From the NCBI GenBank assembly GCA_903909415.1, contig CAIVVS010000052.1:1-25265 (forward strand): DNA of 25,265 bases, given 5' to 3'. Positions within the stretch are counted from its first letter, which is position 1; each line of letters begins with the position of its first letter. Both the position numbers and the translations under genes were made by a program. The notes under the pieces were generated by a model. It saw only the letters and a program-made list of their open reading frames with translations. It was not told the DNA's origin and did no database searches. This DNA comes from an uncultured Pseudomonadota bacterium (GTDB taxonomy: Bacteria; Pseudomonadota; Gammaproteobacteria; Burkholderiales; SG8-39). This document shows, piece by piece, positions 8,374 to 15,695 of this stretch.

Positions 8374-8378
8374 TCGCA

Positions 8379-9368
8379 ATGAAGCCAAGCCCCCGCAAGA
8401 CGTGCACCACCCTGGCCGCCGCCGTACTGGCGGCATTTGCCCTGTCGCCCGCAACCGCGGCCGCGCAGGCCTGGCCGTCCAAGCCGATACGCGTGGTCGT
8501 GCCCTTCCCCCCCGGCGGCGCCGTGGACACGGTGGCGCGTACGCTGGGACAGAAGGCGACCGACACCTGGAAGCAGCAGGTCGTGGTGGACAACAAGCCC
8601 GGGGCCGGCGCCCATATCGGCGCCGATGCGGTCGCGAAATCCGCGCCCGACGGATACACCCTGTTGATGACCACCCAGGCGCTGGCCATCGGGCCCAGCC
8701 TGATGAAAAAGCTCGCCTATGACCCGCAGAAGGACCTGCTGCCGGTCTCGCAGCTGACCGCCTCCTATCTGGTGCTGGCCGCCGGGCCGTCCATCCAGGC
8801 CGGCACGCTGGCCGAACTGGTCGCCCAGGCCAAGGCCAAGCCGGGATCGATCAACTATGGCTCCACCGGCATGGGCTCGGCGCCTCACCTGGTGATGGAA
8901 CTGTTCAAGTCCACCGCCGGCGTGGACCTGCTGCACATTCCCTACAAGGGGGACGGACCGCAGAACCAGGCCATGCTGGCCGGCGACGTCGCCGTGGCCT
9001 TCTCCCCGCTGTCCGGGGTGATCGCGCACATGCGCACAGGCAAGCTGCGCGTGCTGGCGATGACCAGCGCGAAGCGCGCCGCGGCCATCCCCGATGTCCC
9101 CACCTTCGCGGAGGCCGGCGTGCCCGGCTTCGAGCAGACCGGGTGGCTGGGCCTGTTCGCGCCCGCCGGGACGCCCTCCGAGGTGGTGCGCAACGTCCAG
9201 GCCACCATGGCCCGGGCAATCATGCTCCCGGACGTCATGGAGAGATGGCCGACGTGGGGCTACGAGCCCGTGGGCAGCACGCCCGACGCCTTCGCCGCCA
9301 AGTTCCGGTCGGATGTGGCGAGCTATGCACGCGCCGTGAAGGACGCGCGCATCCCGCCGCAGGACTGA
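8379..9368 (+). CDS. TctC/Bug-family periplasmic binding protein 2
   Basis: A 329-aa periplasmic receptor of the tripartite tricarboxylate transporter family. The signal peptide has a basic start (MKPSPRKT), a hydrophobic core and a probable cut after TAAAQA (about residue 30). The mature protein opens WPSKPIRVVVPFPPGGAVDTVAR, the canonical first ligand loop with its Asp. VVVDNKPGAGAHIG, PDGYTLLM, the second loop YKGDGPQNQ, and LFAPAGTPSEVV complete the pattern. The length is typical. It follows the GntR gene and the small unknown gene on the same strand. A terminator-like hairpin follows it at 9377, so it probably belongs to the GntR unit and not to the next cluster. No cognate TctA/TctB gene is in the window, so it must pair with membrane subunits encoded elsewhere or act as a sensor. 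Confidence 0.93.
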   Translation: MKPSPRKTCTTLAAAVLAAFALSPATAAAQAWPSKPIRVVVPFPPGGAVDTVARTLGQKATDTWKQQVVVDNKPGAGAHIGADAVAKSAPDGYTLLMTTQALAIGPSLMKKLAYDPQKDLLPVSQLTASYLVLAAGPSIQAGTLAELVAQAKAKPGSINYGSTGMGSAPHLVMELFKSTAGVDLLHIPYKGDGPQNQAMLAGDVAVAFSPLSGVIAHMRTGKLRVLAMTSAKRAAAIPDVPTFAEAGVPGFEQTGWLGLFAPAGTPSEVVRNVQATMARAIMLPDVMERWPTWGYEPVGSTPDAFAAKFRSDVASYARAVKDARIPPQD

Positions 9369-9376
9369 CCTGCGCC

Positions 9377-9399
9377 CGCCCCCGGTCACGCCGGGGGCG
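9377..9399 (+). terminator. GC-rich hairpin after TctC 2
   Basis: A 9-bp perfect stem (CGCCCCCGG/CCGGGGGCG) with loop TCACG starts nine bases after the TctC 2 stop. No T-tract follows, so it may be a weak terminator or an mRNA 3'-end stabiliser that separates the GntR-tctC unit from the following cluster. Confidence 0.5.
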
Positions 9400-9433
9400 A
9401 CTTGCCTTCGCTGCGGGGCAGCATCCCGCCTGC

Positions 9434-9462
9434 TGGCGATTTCGAACATGTTCGCTTATAGT
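9434..9462 (+). promoter_or_regulatory. Candidate promoter and palindromic operator of the 9540-16676 cluster
   Basis: CGAACATGTTCG at 9443-9454 is a perfect 12-bp palindrome. Two bases later, TATAGT (9457-9462) is a good -10 match. The element 17 bp upstream (TGGCGA, 9434-9439) is only a weak -35, which would suit an activator or a repressed promoter. The palindrome fills the spacer, the classic position of a repressor site. The TetR regulator at 16654-17454 is one candidate to bind it. About 78 bp separate the -10 from the SDR start. Confidence 0.45.
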
Positions 9463-9539
9463 GCGGCCCAGCCCGCGGGACCGCCCGTTCGCGCACGCCC
9501 GCGCCACCCCCACAACCGCCCCAGCAGGAGCATCGGTAC

Positions 9540-10298
9540 ATGACACAGAGAAAAGCAGCGCTGGTCACCGGCGCCGGAACCGGCATCGGTGCCGCCGCCG
9601 CGATCGCGCTGGCGCGCGCCGGCTACGACGTCGCCATCAACTACAGCCGCAGCGAAGGTCCGGCCAAGGCCACCGCCGCCGAGTGCGAGAAGGCCGGCGC
9701 GAGGACCCTGCTGATCAAGTGCGACGTCAGCGAGGAAGCCGCCGTGAAGGCGATGATGGCATCCATCAAGTCCACCTTCGGCCGCCTGGACGCGCTGGTG
9801 AACAACGCCGGCACCACCACCACCATGAAGTTCCGCGACCTGGACAGCATCCCGGTCGATGAGTGGGACCGCGTGTTCGCGGTCAACGTGCGCAGCATCT
9901 TCCTGGTCACGCGCGCCGCGGTGCCCATGCTGCGCGAGTCCAAGGGCAGCATCGTGAACACCGCCAGCATCGTCGGCTTGCGCCCCGGGCCCCAGCCCCT
10001 GCCCTATGCCGCGAGCAAGGCCGCCGTCGTCAACATGACCAAGACCCTGGCGCTGAACCTCGGTCCGGACATCCGCGTCAATGCGGTCGCCCCCGGCTGG
10101 ATGGAAGGCGAATGGATGGAGCGCATGCTCAAGGACAAGTACGACGACCTGATGGGCAAGCGCGCCAAGGCCACGCCGCTCAAGCGCTGCGTGACCGCCG
10201 AGGACGTGGCCGAGACCATGATGTCCCTGATCCAGGGCAACCGCTTCGTCACCGGCGAGATCATCGTCATCGACGGCGGCTTCGCCAGCTCGACCTGA
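9540..10298 (+). CDS. SDR-family NAD(P)-dependent oxidoreductase
   Basis: A 252-aa classical short-chain dehydrogenase, FabG-like in length. It has the cofactor motif TGAGTGIG (10-17), NNAG (88-91), catalytic Ser143 (TASIVG), and the YAASK pair Tyr156/Lys160. The C-terminal VTGEIIVIDGGF is the usual family ending. After the first strand it has NYSRSEG, where an Arg two residues past the strand is compatible with NADP use. The ATG at 9540 follows CAGGAG. It is the first gene of the cluster and is followed after 10 bp by the EntE-like ligase. In this setting it probably oxidises a hydroxyl group of a cyclic or acyl intermediate (a dihydrodiol or beta-hydroxyacyl type). The sequence does not decide which. 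Confidence 0.9.
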   Translation: MTQRKAALVTGAGTGIGAAAAIALARAGYDVAINYSRSEGPAKATAAECEKAGARTLLIKCDVSEEAAVKAMMASIKSTFGRLDALVNNAGTTTTMKFRDLDSIPVDEWDRVFAVNVRSIFLVTRAAVPMLRESKGSIVNTASIVGLRPGPQPLPYAASKAAVVNMTKTLALNLGPDIRVNAVAPGWMEGEWMERMLKDKYDDLMGKRAKATPLKRCVTAEDVAETMMSLIQGNRFVTGEIIVIDGGFASST

Positions 10299-10308
10299 GG
10301 ACGCGGCC

Positions 10309-11973
10309 ATGCTCGAAGGCGTCGTCCCGTTCCCCCCCGAGTTCGCGAAGCGCTACCGCGAGAAGGGCTACTGGCAGGACAAGTCCCTGGCCGAGGAGTT
10401 CGACGTGGTGTTCCGCAAGTTCGCGGACCGCGTCGCCTTCGTCGACCGCGGCAAGCGCTACACCTATGCCGACGTGGACCGCGTGTCCACGCGCCTGGCG
10501 CTGAACCTGCTCGACACCGGCCTGCAGCCGCTGGACCGCGTGGTGCTGCAGCTGCCGAACGTGATCGAGTTCGTGTTCCTGTACTTCGCGCTTCAGAAGG
10601 TCGGTGCGATCCCGATCGCGGCGCTGGCCTCGCACCGCTATGCGGAGGTCAGCCAGTTCGCCACGCTCTCCGGCGCCACCACCTGCGTGATCCCCGACCG
10701 GCATGGCGACTTCGACTTCACCGAGATGGTGGGCCGGGTGATGAAGGAATGCCCGAAGGTGAAGATCGGCCTGGTGTACAAGGCCGACGGCGGCCCGGTG
10801 CCCGATGGCTTCCATTCTCTGACCGAACTGGTCGCGCGCGAGCCCTCGCGCCCCGCCTCGGACCTGGCGAAGGTGAGGATCGACCCGACCGACCCGGCGA
10901 TCTTCCAGTTGTCCGGCGGCACCACCGGCATCCCCAAGCTGATCCCGCGCTCCCACAATGACTACGCCTTCAACTCCAAGCTGGCTTCCCCGGTCTGCGG
11001 CGTCGACCCGTACTCGGTGCTGCTGCTGGCGCTGCCGATCGCGCACAACCTGCCGCTCGCCTGCCCGGGGCTGCAGGGCTACATGTTCAACGGCGGCAAG
11101 GTCGTGCTCTCGGCCAGCACCAAGCCCGAGGAACTGTTCCGGCTGATCCAGTTCAACGGCGTGACCCACCTCAAGGTGGTGCCGGCGCTGCTGATCCGGC
11201 TGATCAACGACCCGGCGATCGGCAAGTACAACCTGTCCTCGCTGCGCGTGATCCAGAGCGGCGGCCAGCGCATGCAGCCCGAGGTGCGGCTGCGCACCAA
11301 GCAGCTGATCCCGAGCGTAACCGTGCAGGAGAACTTCGGCATGTCCGAGGGCCTGATCATGTTCGTGCGACTGGACGATCCCGAGGAAGTGCGGCTGGAA
11401 ACCTGCGGCCGGCAGATCTGCCCGGACGACGAGATCCGGCTGGTGGACGACGAGGGCAACGAGGTGGCGCCGGGCGAGACCGGCGAGCTGACCTGCCGCG
11501 GGCCCTATACCCTGCGCGGCTACTTCGGCGTGCCCGAGTACAACGCGCGCCAGTTCACCGCGGACGGCTTCTACTGCTCCGGCGACCTGATGCGCCAGCA
11601 CCCGTCCGGCAACTACGTGGTCGAGGGCCGCAAGAAGGACCTGATCAACCGCGGCGGCGAGAAGATCAGCGCCGAGGAGATCGAGAACCTGATCCTGATG
11701 CACCCGGCGGTCCAGAACGTGGCCTGCGTGCCCATGCCCGATCCGAACATGGGCGAGAAGATGTGCGCCTATGTCATCCTGCGCCAGGGCAAGACGGTGA
11801 CGTTGAAGGAACTGGTGGCCTTCCTGATGGACAAGGAGATCGCCAAGTACAAGCTGCCCGAGCGGCTGGAAGTGCTGCCGGACTTCCCGGTATCCACCTT
11901 CGGCAAGGTCTCCAAGAAGGCGCTGGTCGAGCAGATCACCGCGAAACTGAAAAGCGAAGGACAGGCAACGTGA
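10309..11973 (+). CDS. EntE/DhbE-like aryl-acid AMP ligase (acid-CoA ligase)
   Basis: A 554-aa member of the ANL superfamily. It adenylates a carboxylic acid and, in catabolic relatives, passes it to CoA. It resembles EntE (2,3-dihydroxybenzoate-AMP ligase) from the N-terminal EFAKRYREKGYWQD onward. It has the P-loop LSGGTTGIPKLIP (201-213), the pocket strand PIAHNLPLACPG (243-254), A5 ENFGMSEGL (341-349), DLMRQHPSG, the hinge GRKKDLINRGGEKIS (440-454), and catalytic Lys533 in TFGKVSKK. Compared with EntE/DhbE (HNYxxSSPG and QVFGMAEG), the pocket reads HNLPLACPG and ENFGMSEG, so the acid is probably not 2,3-dihydroxybenzoate. There are no NRPS, isochorismatase or EntA/C genes nearby, which favours a catabolic CoA ligase. 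The stop overlaps the next GTG start as GTGA. Confidence 0.9.
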   Translation: MLEGVVPFPPEFAKRYREKGYWQDKSLAEEFDVVFRKFADRVAFVDRGKRYTYADVDRVSTRLALNLLDTGLQPLDRVVLQLPNVIEFVFLYFALQKVGAIPIAALASHRYAEVSQFATLSGATTCVIPDRHGDFDFTEMVGRVMKECPKVKIGLVYKADGGPVPDGFHSLTELVAREPSRPASDLAKVRIDPTDPAIFQLSGGTTGIPKLIPRSHNDYAFNSKLASPVCGVDPYSVLLLALPIAHNLPLACPGLQGYMFNGGKVVLSASTKPEELFRLIQFNGVTHLKVVPALLIRLINDPAIGKYNLSSLRVIQSGGQRMQPEVRLRTKQLIPSVTVQENFGMSEGLIMFVRLDDPEEVRLETCGRQICPDDEIRLVDDEGNEVAPGETGELTCRGPYTLRGYFGVPEYNARQFTADGFYCSGDLMRQHPSGNYVVEGRKKDLINRGGEKISAEEIENLILMHPAVQNVACVPMPDPNMGEKMCAYVILRQGKTVTLKELVAFLMDKEIAKYKLPERLEVLPDFPVSTFGKVSKKALVEQITAKLKSEGQAT

Positions 11974-12812
11974 GAATCATCGACCTGCACTGCTATCCCG
12001 GCACCAAGGAGTGGATCGACAGCCAGGGCCCCTACGTGGACGCGCTGGCGAAGTACTGGAACCGCACCTGGGCGCCCAAGTCCGAGGAGGACGTGGTCAA
12101 GGAGTTCACCGACGCCGGCGTGGAAGCCTGCCTGGTGGCGCTGGACCTGGAGACCACGGTCGCCACCCCGCCCTGCACCAACGAGTACGTGCACGCAATG
12201 TGGAAGCGCCATCCCAAGCGCATCATCCAGGCCTGGGGTTCGCTGGAGCCGGCCAAGGGCGAGATCGCCATGCAGCAGGCGAAGAAGGCCGTGAAGGAAC
12301 TCGGCATGGTCGGCTTCCACTTCCATCCGATCATGCAGCACTTCGCGGTGAACGACCGGCGTTACTACCCGCTGTTCGAGCTGATCGACGAGCTCGGCGC
12401 GGCGGTGATGATCGACGTGGGCACCACCGGCATGGGCGCGGGCATGCCCGGCGGCATGGGCGCGCGCATCCGCCACGCCCACCCCTCCTCCATCGACGAT
12501 CTGGCGGCCGACTTCCCCAAGCTGAAGATCATCATGGCGCACCCGGGCTGGCCCTGGGTGGACGAGACCACCGCGGTCGCCTTGCACAAGGGCAACGTGT
12601 ACTGGGAGATGTCCGGCTGGGCGCCCAAGTACTTCCCGGGCAACCTGAAGGTGGACATGCGCGCGCGCCTGCAGGACAAGGTGATGTTCGGCAGCGACTA
12701 CCCCAGCCTGCCCTACGCCCGCATCCTCAAGGAATGGCAGGAACTCGGCTACACCGACGCGGTGATGGAGAAGATCTTCCACAGGAATGCGGAGCGGGTG
12801 CTGGGGCTGTAG
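11970..12812 (+). CDS. Amidohydrolase-2 (ACMSD/decarboxylase-like) family protein
   Basis: A 280-aa TIM-barrel protein of the amidohydrolase-2 family. Relatives include ACMSD, gamma-resorcylate and 5-carboxyvanillate decarboxylases, and oxalomesaconate hydratase. The GTG at 11970 overlaps the ligase stop, with AAGGA eight bases upstream. The translation begins MRIIDLHCYPG, as expected for the first barrel strand. Later marks are MAHPGWPW (189-196) and MFGSDYPSLPY (239-249), giving His191 and Asp243. The usual HxH is HCY (7-9), and the barrel-strand His of the VxIHxG region appears as Asp149 (MIDVGTTG). The metal site is therefore altered. It may still bind a metal through Asp, or catalyse a different reaction. 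The setting suggests decarboxylation or hydration of the ligase pathway's intermediate. Confidence 0.85.
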   Translation: MRIIDLHCYPGTKEWIDSQGPYVDALAKYWNRTWAPKSEEDVVKEFTDAGVEACLVALDLETTVATPPCTNEYVHAMWKRHPKRIIQAWGSLEPAKGEIAMQQAKKAVKELGMVGFHFHPIMQHFAVNDRRYYPLFELIDELGAAVMIDVGTTGMGAGMPGGMGARIRHAHPSSIDDLAADFPKLKIIMAHPGWPWVDETTAVALHKGNVYWEMSGWAPKYFPGNLKVDMRARLQDKVMFGSDYPSLPYARILKEWQELGYTDAVMEKIFHRNAERVLGL

Positions 12813-12849
12813 AGTCCCCGGATTGGTGCACTGACACGGAGGAACTGCG

Positions 12850-13656
12850 ATGAGCTCGGTGATGAAGAAAGTCGTGGACGCGGACGACGTGCGCTCGCGG
12901 GTGAGCGCGGCGGAATGGAACGCCCGGGTGGACCTGGCGGCCTGCTACCGGCTGGTGGCGCACTACGGCTGGACCGACCTGATCTACACCCACATCTCGG
13001 CGCGCGTGCCCGGACCGGAAAACCACTACCTGCTCAACCCGTTCGGGTTCATGTTCGACGAGATCACCGCCTCCAGCCTGGTCAAGGTGGACCTGGACGG
13101 CAAGATCGTGGACCCCACGCCGCACAAGATCCACGCCGCCGGCTTCATCATCCACAGCGCGGTGCATGGCGCGCGCGAGGACGCGCACTGCGTGATCCAT
13201 TCCCACACCCGCGCCGGCATGGCCCTGTCCATGCTCAAGTGCGGGTTGCTGCCGCTGTCGCAGCACGCGATGCTGTTCCACGACCGCATCGGCTACCACG
13301 GCTCCGAGGGTCTGGCGCTGGACACCGACGAGCGCGGCCGGCTGGTGCGCGACCTCGGCAGCAACGCCATCCTGATGCTGCGCAACCACGGCACGCTGGT
13401 GGTCGGCAAGACCGTGCCGGAGGCCTTCAGCATGATGTGGCACCTGGAAAAGGCGATGCAGGCGCAGCTCGACGCCATGGCCACCGGCGCCGAACTGACC
13501 ACGCCGTCCGACGACGTCGCGATAAACACCGCGCGCCAGGGCTTCACCAGCGAGCCGCTGCCGCAGTACACCGACGGCAAGAGCCCGCTGGGCTGGCTGG
13601 AATGGCCCGCGCTGCTGCGCAGGCTGGACCGGCTCGATCCCACGTTCCGCGAGTGA
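12850..13656 (+). CDS. Class II aldolase/adducin-family protein
   Basis: A 268-aa protein of the AraD/FucA fold. Zinc ligands are His117 and His119 (VIHSHTRAG) and His180 (RNHGTLVVG), all in the normal spacing. The N-terminal half contains GWTDLIYTHISARVP and the C-terminus ends in the usual helical segment. The sequence before the zinc His pair reads HAAGFIIHSAVHGARED. The position of the catalytic Glu73 of fuculose-phosphate aldolase is Gly here, as in the adducin-like branch. That branch includes 3,4-dihydroxyphthalate decarboxylases as well as true aldolases. A decarboxylase or retro-aldolase role on a pathway acid is plausible. The ATG at 12850 follows GGAGGAA by five bases. It lies 37 bp after the amidohydrolase and 37 bp before the PanE-like gene, in one cluster. 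Confidence 0.88.
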   Translation: MSSVMKKVVDADDVRSRVSAAEWNARVDLAACYRLVAHYGWTDLIYTHISARVPGPENHYLLNPFGFMFDEITASSLVKVDLDGKIVDPTPHKIHAAGFIIHSAVHGAREDAHCVIHSHTRAGMALSMLKCGLLPLSQHAMLFHDRIGYHGSEGLALDTDERGRLVRDLGSNAILMLRNHGTLVVGKTVPEAFSMMWHLEKAMQAQLDAMATGAELTTPSDDVAINTARQGFTSEPLPQYTDGKSPLGWLEWPALLRRLDRLDPTFRE

Positions 13657-13693
13657 TGCCGCCGATGGCCCGTATCCAGTCCGGAGTGCCCGC

Positions 13694-14623
13694 ATGAAGG
13701 TCGCGGTGATGGGCGCGGGCGGCATCGGCGCCTACCTCGGCGCCATGCTGGCGCGGGCGGGCAACGAGGTCACGCTGGTCTGCCGCGGGGCAAACCTGCA
13801 GGCCATCCGCGCAAACGGGCTGAAGCTGGTGCGCCATGCGGAAACCGACACGATCCGCAACCTCACCGCCACCGATGACCCGTCCGGCGTGGGCCCGGTG
13901 GACGTGGTGCTCCAGTGCGCCAAGCTCTACGACCTCGCCGCCACCACGCGCCTGGCCCTGCCGATGATCGGTCCTGGGACCATGGTGGTGCCGGTGCAGA
14001 ACGGTGTGGTCGCCCACGAGGAAATCGGCGCCGTCGCCGGCGCCGCGCACGCACTGGCCGGCATGGTGTTCCTTTCCTCGCACCTGTCCGCACCCGGCGA
14101 GGTGACCCAGCGCAGTCCCAGCGACCGCATCGTGTTCGGCGAGCCCGGCGGCGGCGTGTCGGCCCGGGCGGGTGCCTTCCGCGACGCGCTGGTCGAGGCC
14201 GGCGTCGAGGCGGTGGCCTCGGACTACATCCTGGGCGACATCTGGAGCAAGTTCGTCGCGCAGGCCGGCACGGCCAGCATTGCCTGCCTGTCCCGCCAGC
14301 CGGTGGGCGAGTTGTGCGCCCGCCCCGGCCTGCTCGCCGCGATGACCCTCGCCATGCGCGAAGCCGAGGCCGTCGGCCGCGCGCTGGGCGTACGGCTGCT
14401 AGAGGGCGTGGTGGACAAGGGCATCGCGTTCAACCGCAGCGTTCGCCCGTCGACGCGCATCTCCATGCTCGAGGACCTGGAGGCCGGCAAGCCGCTGGAA
14501 CTCGAGTGGTCCAGCGGCTACCTCGTGCGCGAGGGGCGGCGACTGGGCATCCCGGTCCCCACCCACGAACTGGCTTACGCCTGCCTCGGCCCGCACGCCG
14601 CCGGCCGCAGGGCGGCCGCGTGA
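13694..14623 (+). CDS. PanE/ApbA-like 2-dehydropantoate 2-reductase family protein
   Basis: A 309-aa NADPH-dependent ketoacid reductase of the ketopantoate reductase family. The Rossmann fold opens MKVAVMGAGGIGAYLGAML (1-19). CAKLYD carries Lys77 and VQNGV carries Asn103. The C-terminal all-helical domain has IWSKFVAQAG with the catalytic-position Lys186. The segment TRISMLEDLEAGKPLELEWSSGYLV matches the S.x.D...G..ExxxxG family motif, but Ser replaces the usual Asn before the last Gly. Its location inside a catabolic cluster, not with pantothenate genes, argues for reduction or oxidation of a branched 2-oxo or 2-hydroxy acid rather than pantothenate synthesis. The ATG at 13694 follows CCGGAG. 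The gene ends 93 bp before the third TctC gene. Confidence 0.88.
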   Translation: MKVAVMGAGGIGAYLGAMLARAGNEVTLVCRGANLQAIRANGLKLVRHAETDTIRNLTATDDPSGVGPVDVVLQCAKLYDLAATTRLALPMIGPGTMVVPVQNGVVAHEEIGAVAGAAHALAGMVFLSSHLSAPGEVTQRSPSDRIVFGEPGGGVSARAGAFRDALVEAGVEAVASDYILGDIWSKFVAQAGTASIACLSRQPVGELCARPGLLAAMTLAMREAEAVGRALGVRLLEGVVDKGIAFNRSVRPSTRISMLEDLEAGKPLELEWSSGYLVREGRRLGIPVPTHELAYACLGPHAAGRRAAA

Positions 14624-14680
14624 ACGCGCAAGGGCCGCGGGATACCGCTTGCGGGAGCATGAACCGAGGCACATAACCAC

Positions 14681-14712
14681 GCCCGGCGAACCGGGCACAA
14701 CGAGGAGGAGGG
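14681..14712 (+). promoter_or_regulatory. Leader hairpin and strong RBS before TctC 3
   Basis: GCCCGG-CGAA-CCGGGC (14681-14696) is a 6-bp perfect stem with a tetraloop. It lies four bases before GAGGAGGAGGGA, the strong ribosome binding site of the ATG at 14717. No T-run is present. It may protect the mRNA 5' end or tune expression of the receptor gene inside the operon. No other feature is seen in the 93-bp gap. Confidence 0.5.
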
Positions 14713-14716
14713 ATCC

Positions 14717-15691
14717 ATGAGGAGGATCGCTGTCGCAGTTGCAGTCTCGCTGGCCGCCGCGTTCGCGGTATCCGGCGCGGCGCGGGCCCAGCAGTGGCCC
14801 ACGGCGCCGGTGCGCGTGATCGTCAACATCGCCCCGGGCGGCGTTGCCGACCGCACCATCCGCATGCTCGCGCCGAAGCTGGGCGAGCACCTCGGCCGGC
14901 CGCTCGTGATCGAGAACCGGCCCGGGGGCGAGGGCTACATCGGCTTCGAGACCGCCGCCCGCGCCGAGCCGGACGGCCACACCATGCTGTTCTCCCCCGG
15001 CAGCACGATGATGATCACGCCGCACCTGGTCAAGCGCCCGGATTTCGATCCGACCCGCCAGTTGCTGCCGGTGGCCCCCTTCGTCCGCATCAGCATGTTC
15101 CTGGTGGTCAAGCCGTCGCTGGCCGCGAAGAACGTCACCGAGCTCATATCCCTGGCACGCAGCAGCCCGGGACGCCTGGCATACGGCACCGCCGGGACCG
15201 GATCGGCGCTACACATCGCCGCCGCCGTGTTCAGCCGCGAGGCGAAGGTGGAACTGAACCACATCCCCTACAAGGGCGCCGGTCCCGCGATGACGGACCT
15301 GCTGGGCGGCCAGCTCGACCTGGTGTTCGACCCGGGCATCGGCCTGGAGCACGCGAAGGCCGGTCGCACGCGCATGCTGGCGGTGACCAGCGAGCAGCGC
15401 CATCCCGACTTCCCGGACGTCCCGACCATGATCGAGTCCGGCTACAAGGGCATCGACGGCGGCCCCTACTTCGGCCTGTTCGCACCGCTGAACACGCCAC
15501 GCGAGGCGATCAACCGGATGAACCGCGAGGCACAGCGCGCGCTCGCGGAGCCGGACCTGCGCAGGCAGTTGCTCGCCACCGGACTGGAAGTCTCCCCGCC
15601 CATGACCCCCGAGGCCTATGGCGCCTACATCCGCGCCGAGAGCCAAGCCTACGCGAAGCTGCTGCCCGAGATCGGCGTGAAGGGCCAGTAA
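14717..15691 (+). CDS. TctC/Bug-family periplasmic binding protein 3
   Basis: A 324-aa receptor of the tripartite tricarboxylate transporter family. The N-terminal signal peptide (MRRIAVAVAVSLAAAF, cut after about ARAQ, residue 25) is followed by QWPTAPVRVIVNIAPGGVADRTIR. Its loop keeps the PGGxxD ligand Asp, but with NIAPGG where TctC 2 has PFPPGG. LVIENRPGGEGYIG, PDGHTMLF, the second loop YKGAGPAMTDL, and LFAPLNTPREAI complete the family signature. It is embedded in the SDR-ligase-amidohydrolase-aldolase-PanE cluster and followed after 4 bp by the 2-hydroxyacid dehydrogenase. It is therefore the probable uptake receptor for the substrate that this cluster breaks down. As with the other two, no TctA/TctB partner is nearby. 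Confidence 0.93.
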   Translation: MRRIAVAVAVSLAAAFAVSGAARAQQWPTAPVRVIVNIAPGGVADRTIRMLAPKLGEHLGRPLVIENRPGGEGYIGFETAARAEPDGHTMLFSPGSTMMITPHLVKRPDFDPTRQLLPVAPFVRISMFLVVKPSLAAKNVTELISLARSSPGRLAYGTAGTGSALHIAAAVFSREAKVELNHIPYKGAGPAMTDLLGGQLDLVFDPGIGLEHAKAGRTRMLAVTSEQRHPDFPDVPTMIESGYKGIDGGPYFGLFAPLNTPREAINRMNREAQRALAEPDLRRQLLATGLEVSPPMTPEAYGAYIRAESQAYAKLLPEIGVKGQ

Positions 15692-15695
15692 GGCC

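Noticed and set aside
9443..9454. LexA (SOS) box
   Set aside because: The Gram-positive type LexA box has CGAAC and GTTCG four bases apart. Here the gap is two, and the downstream genes are catabolic.
10309..11973. Siderophore (enterobactin or bacillibactin type) biosynthesis locus
   Set aside because: Only the EntE-like ligase fits. No NRPS, isochorismate synthase, isochorismatase or siderophore receptor gene is present.
13694..14623. Pantothenate biosynthesis gene panE
   Set aside because: The family fits, but the gene lies in a catabolic cluster with no pantothenate genes. The family has many members with other substrates.
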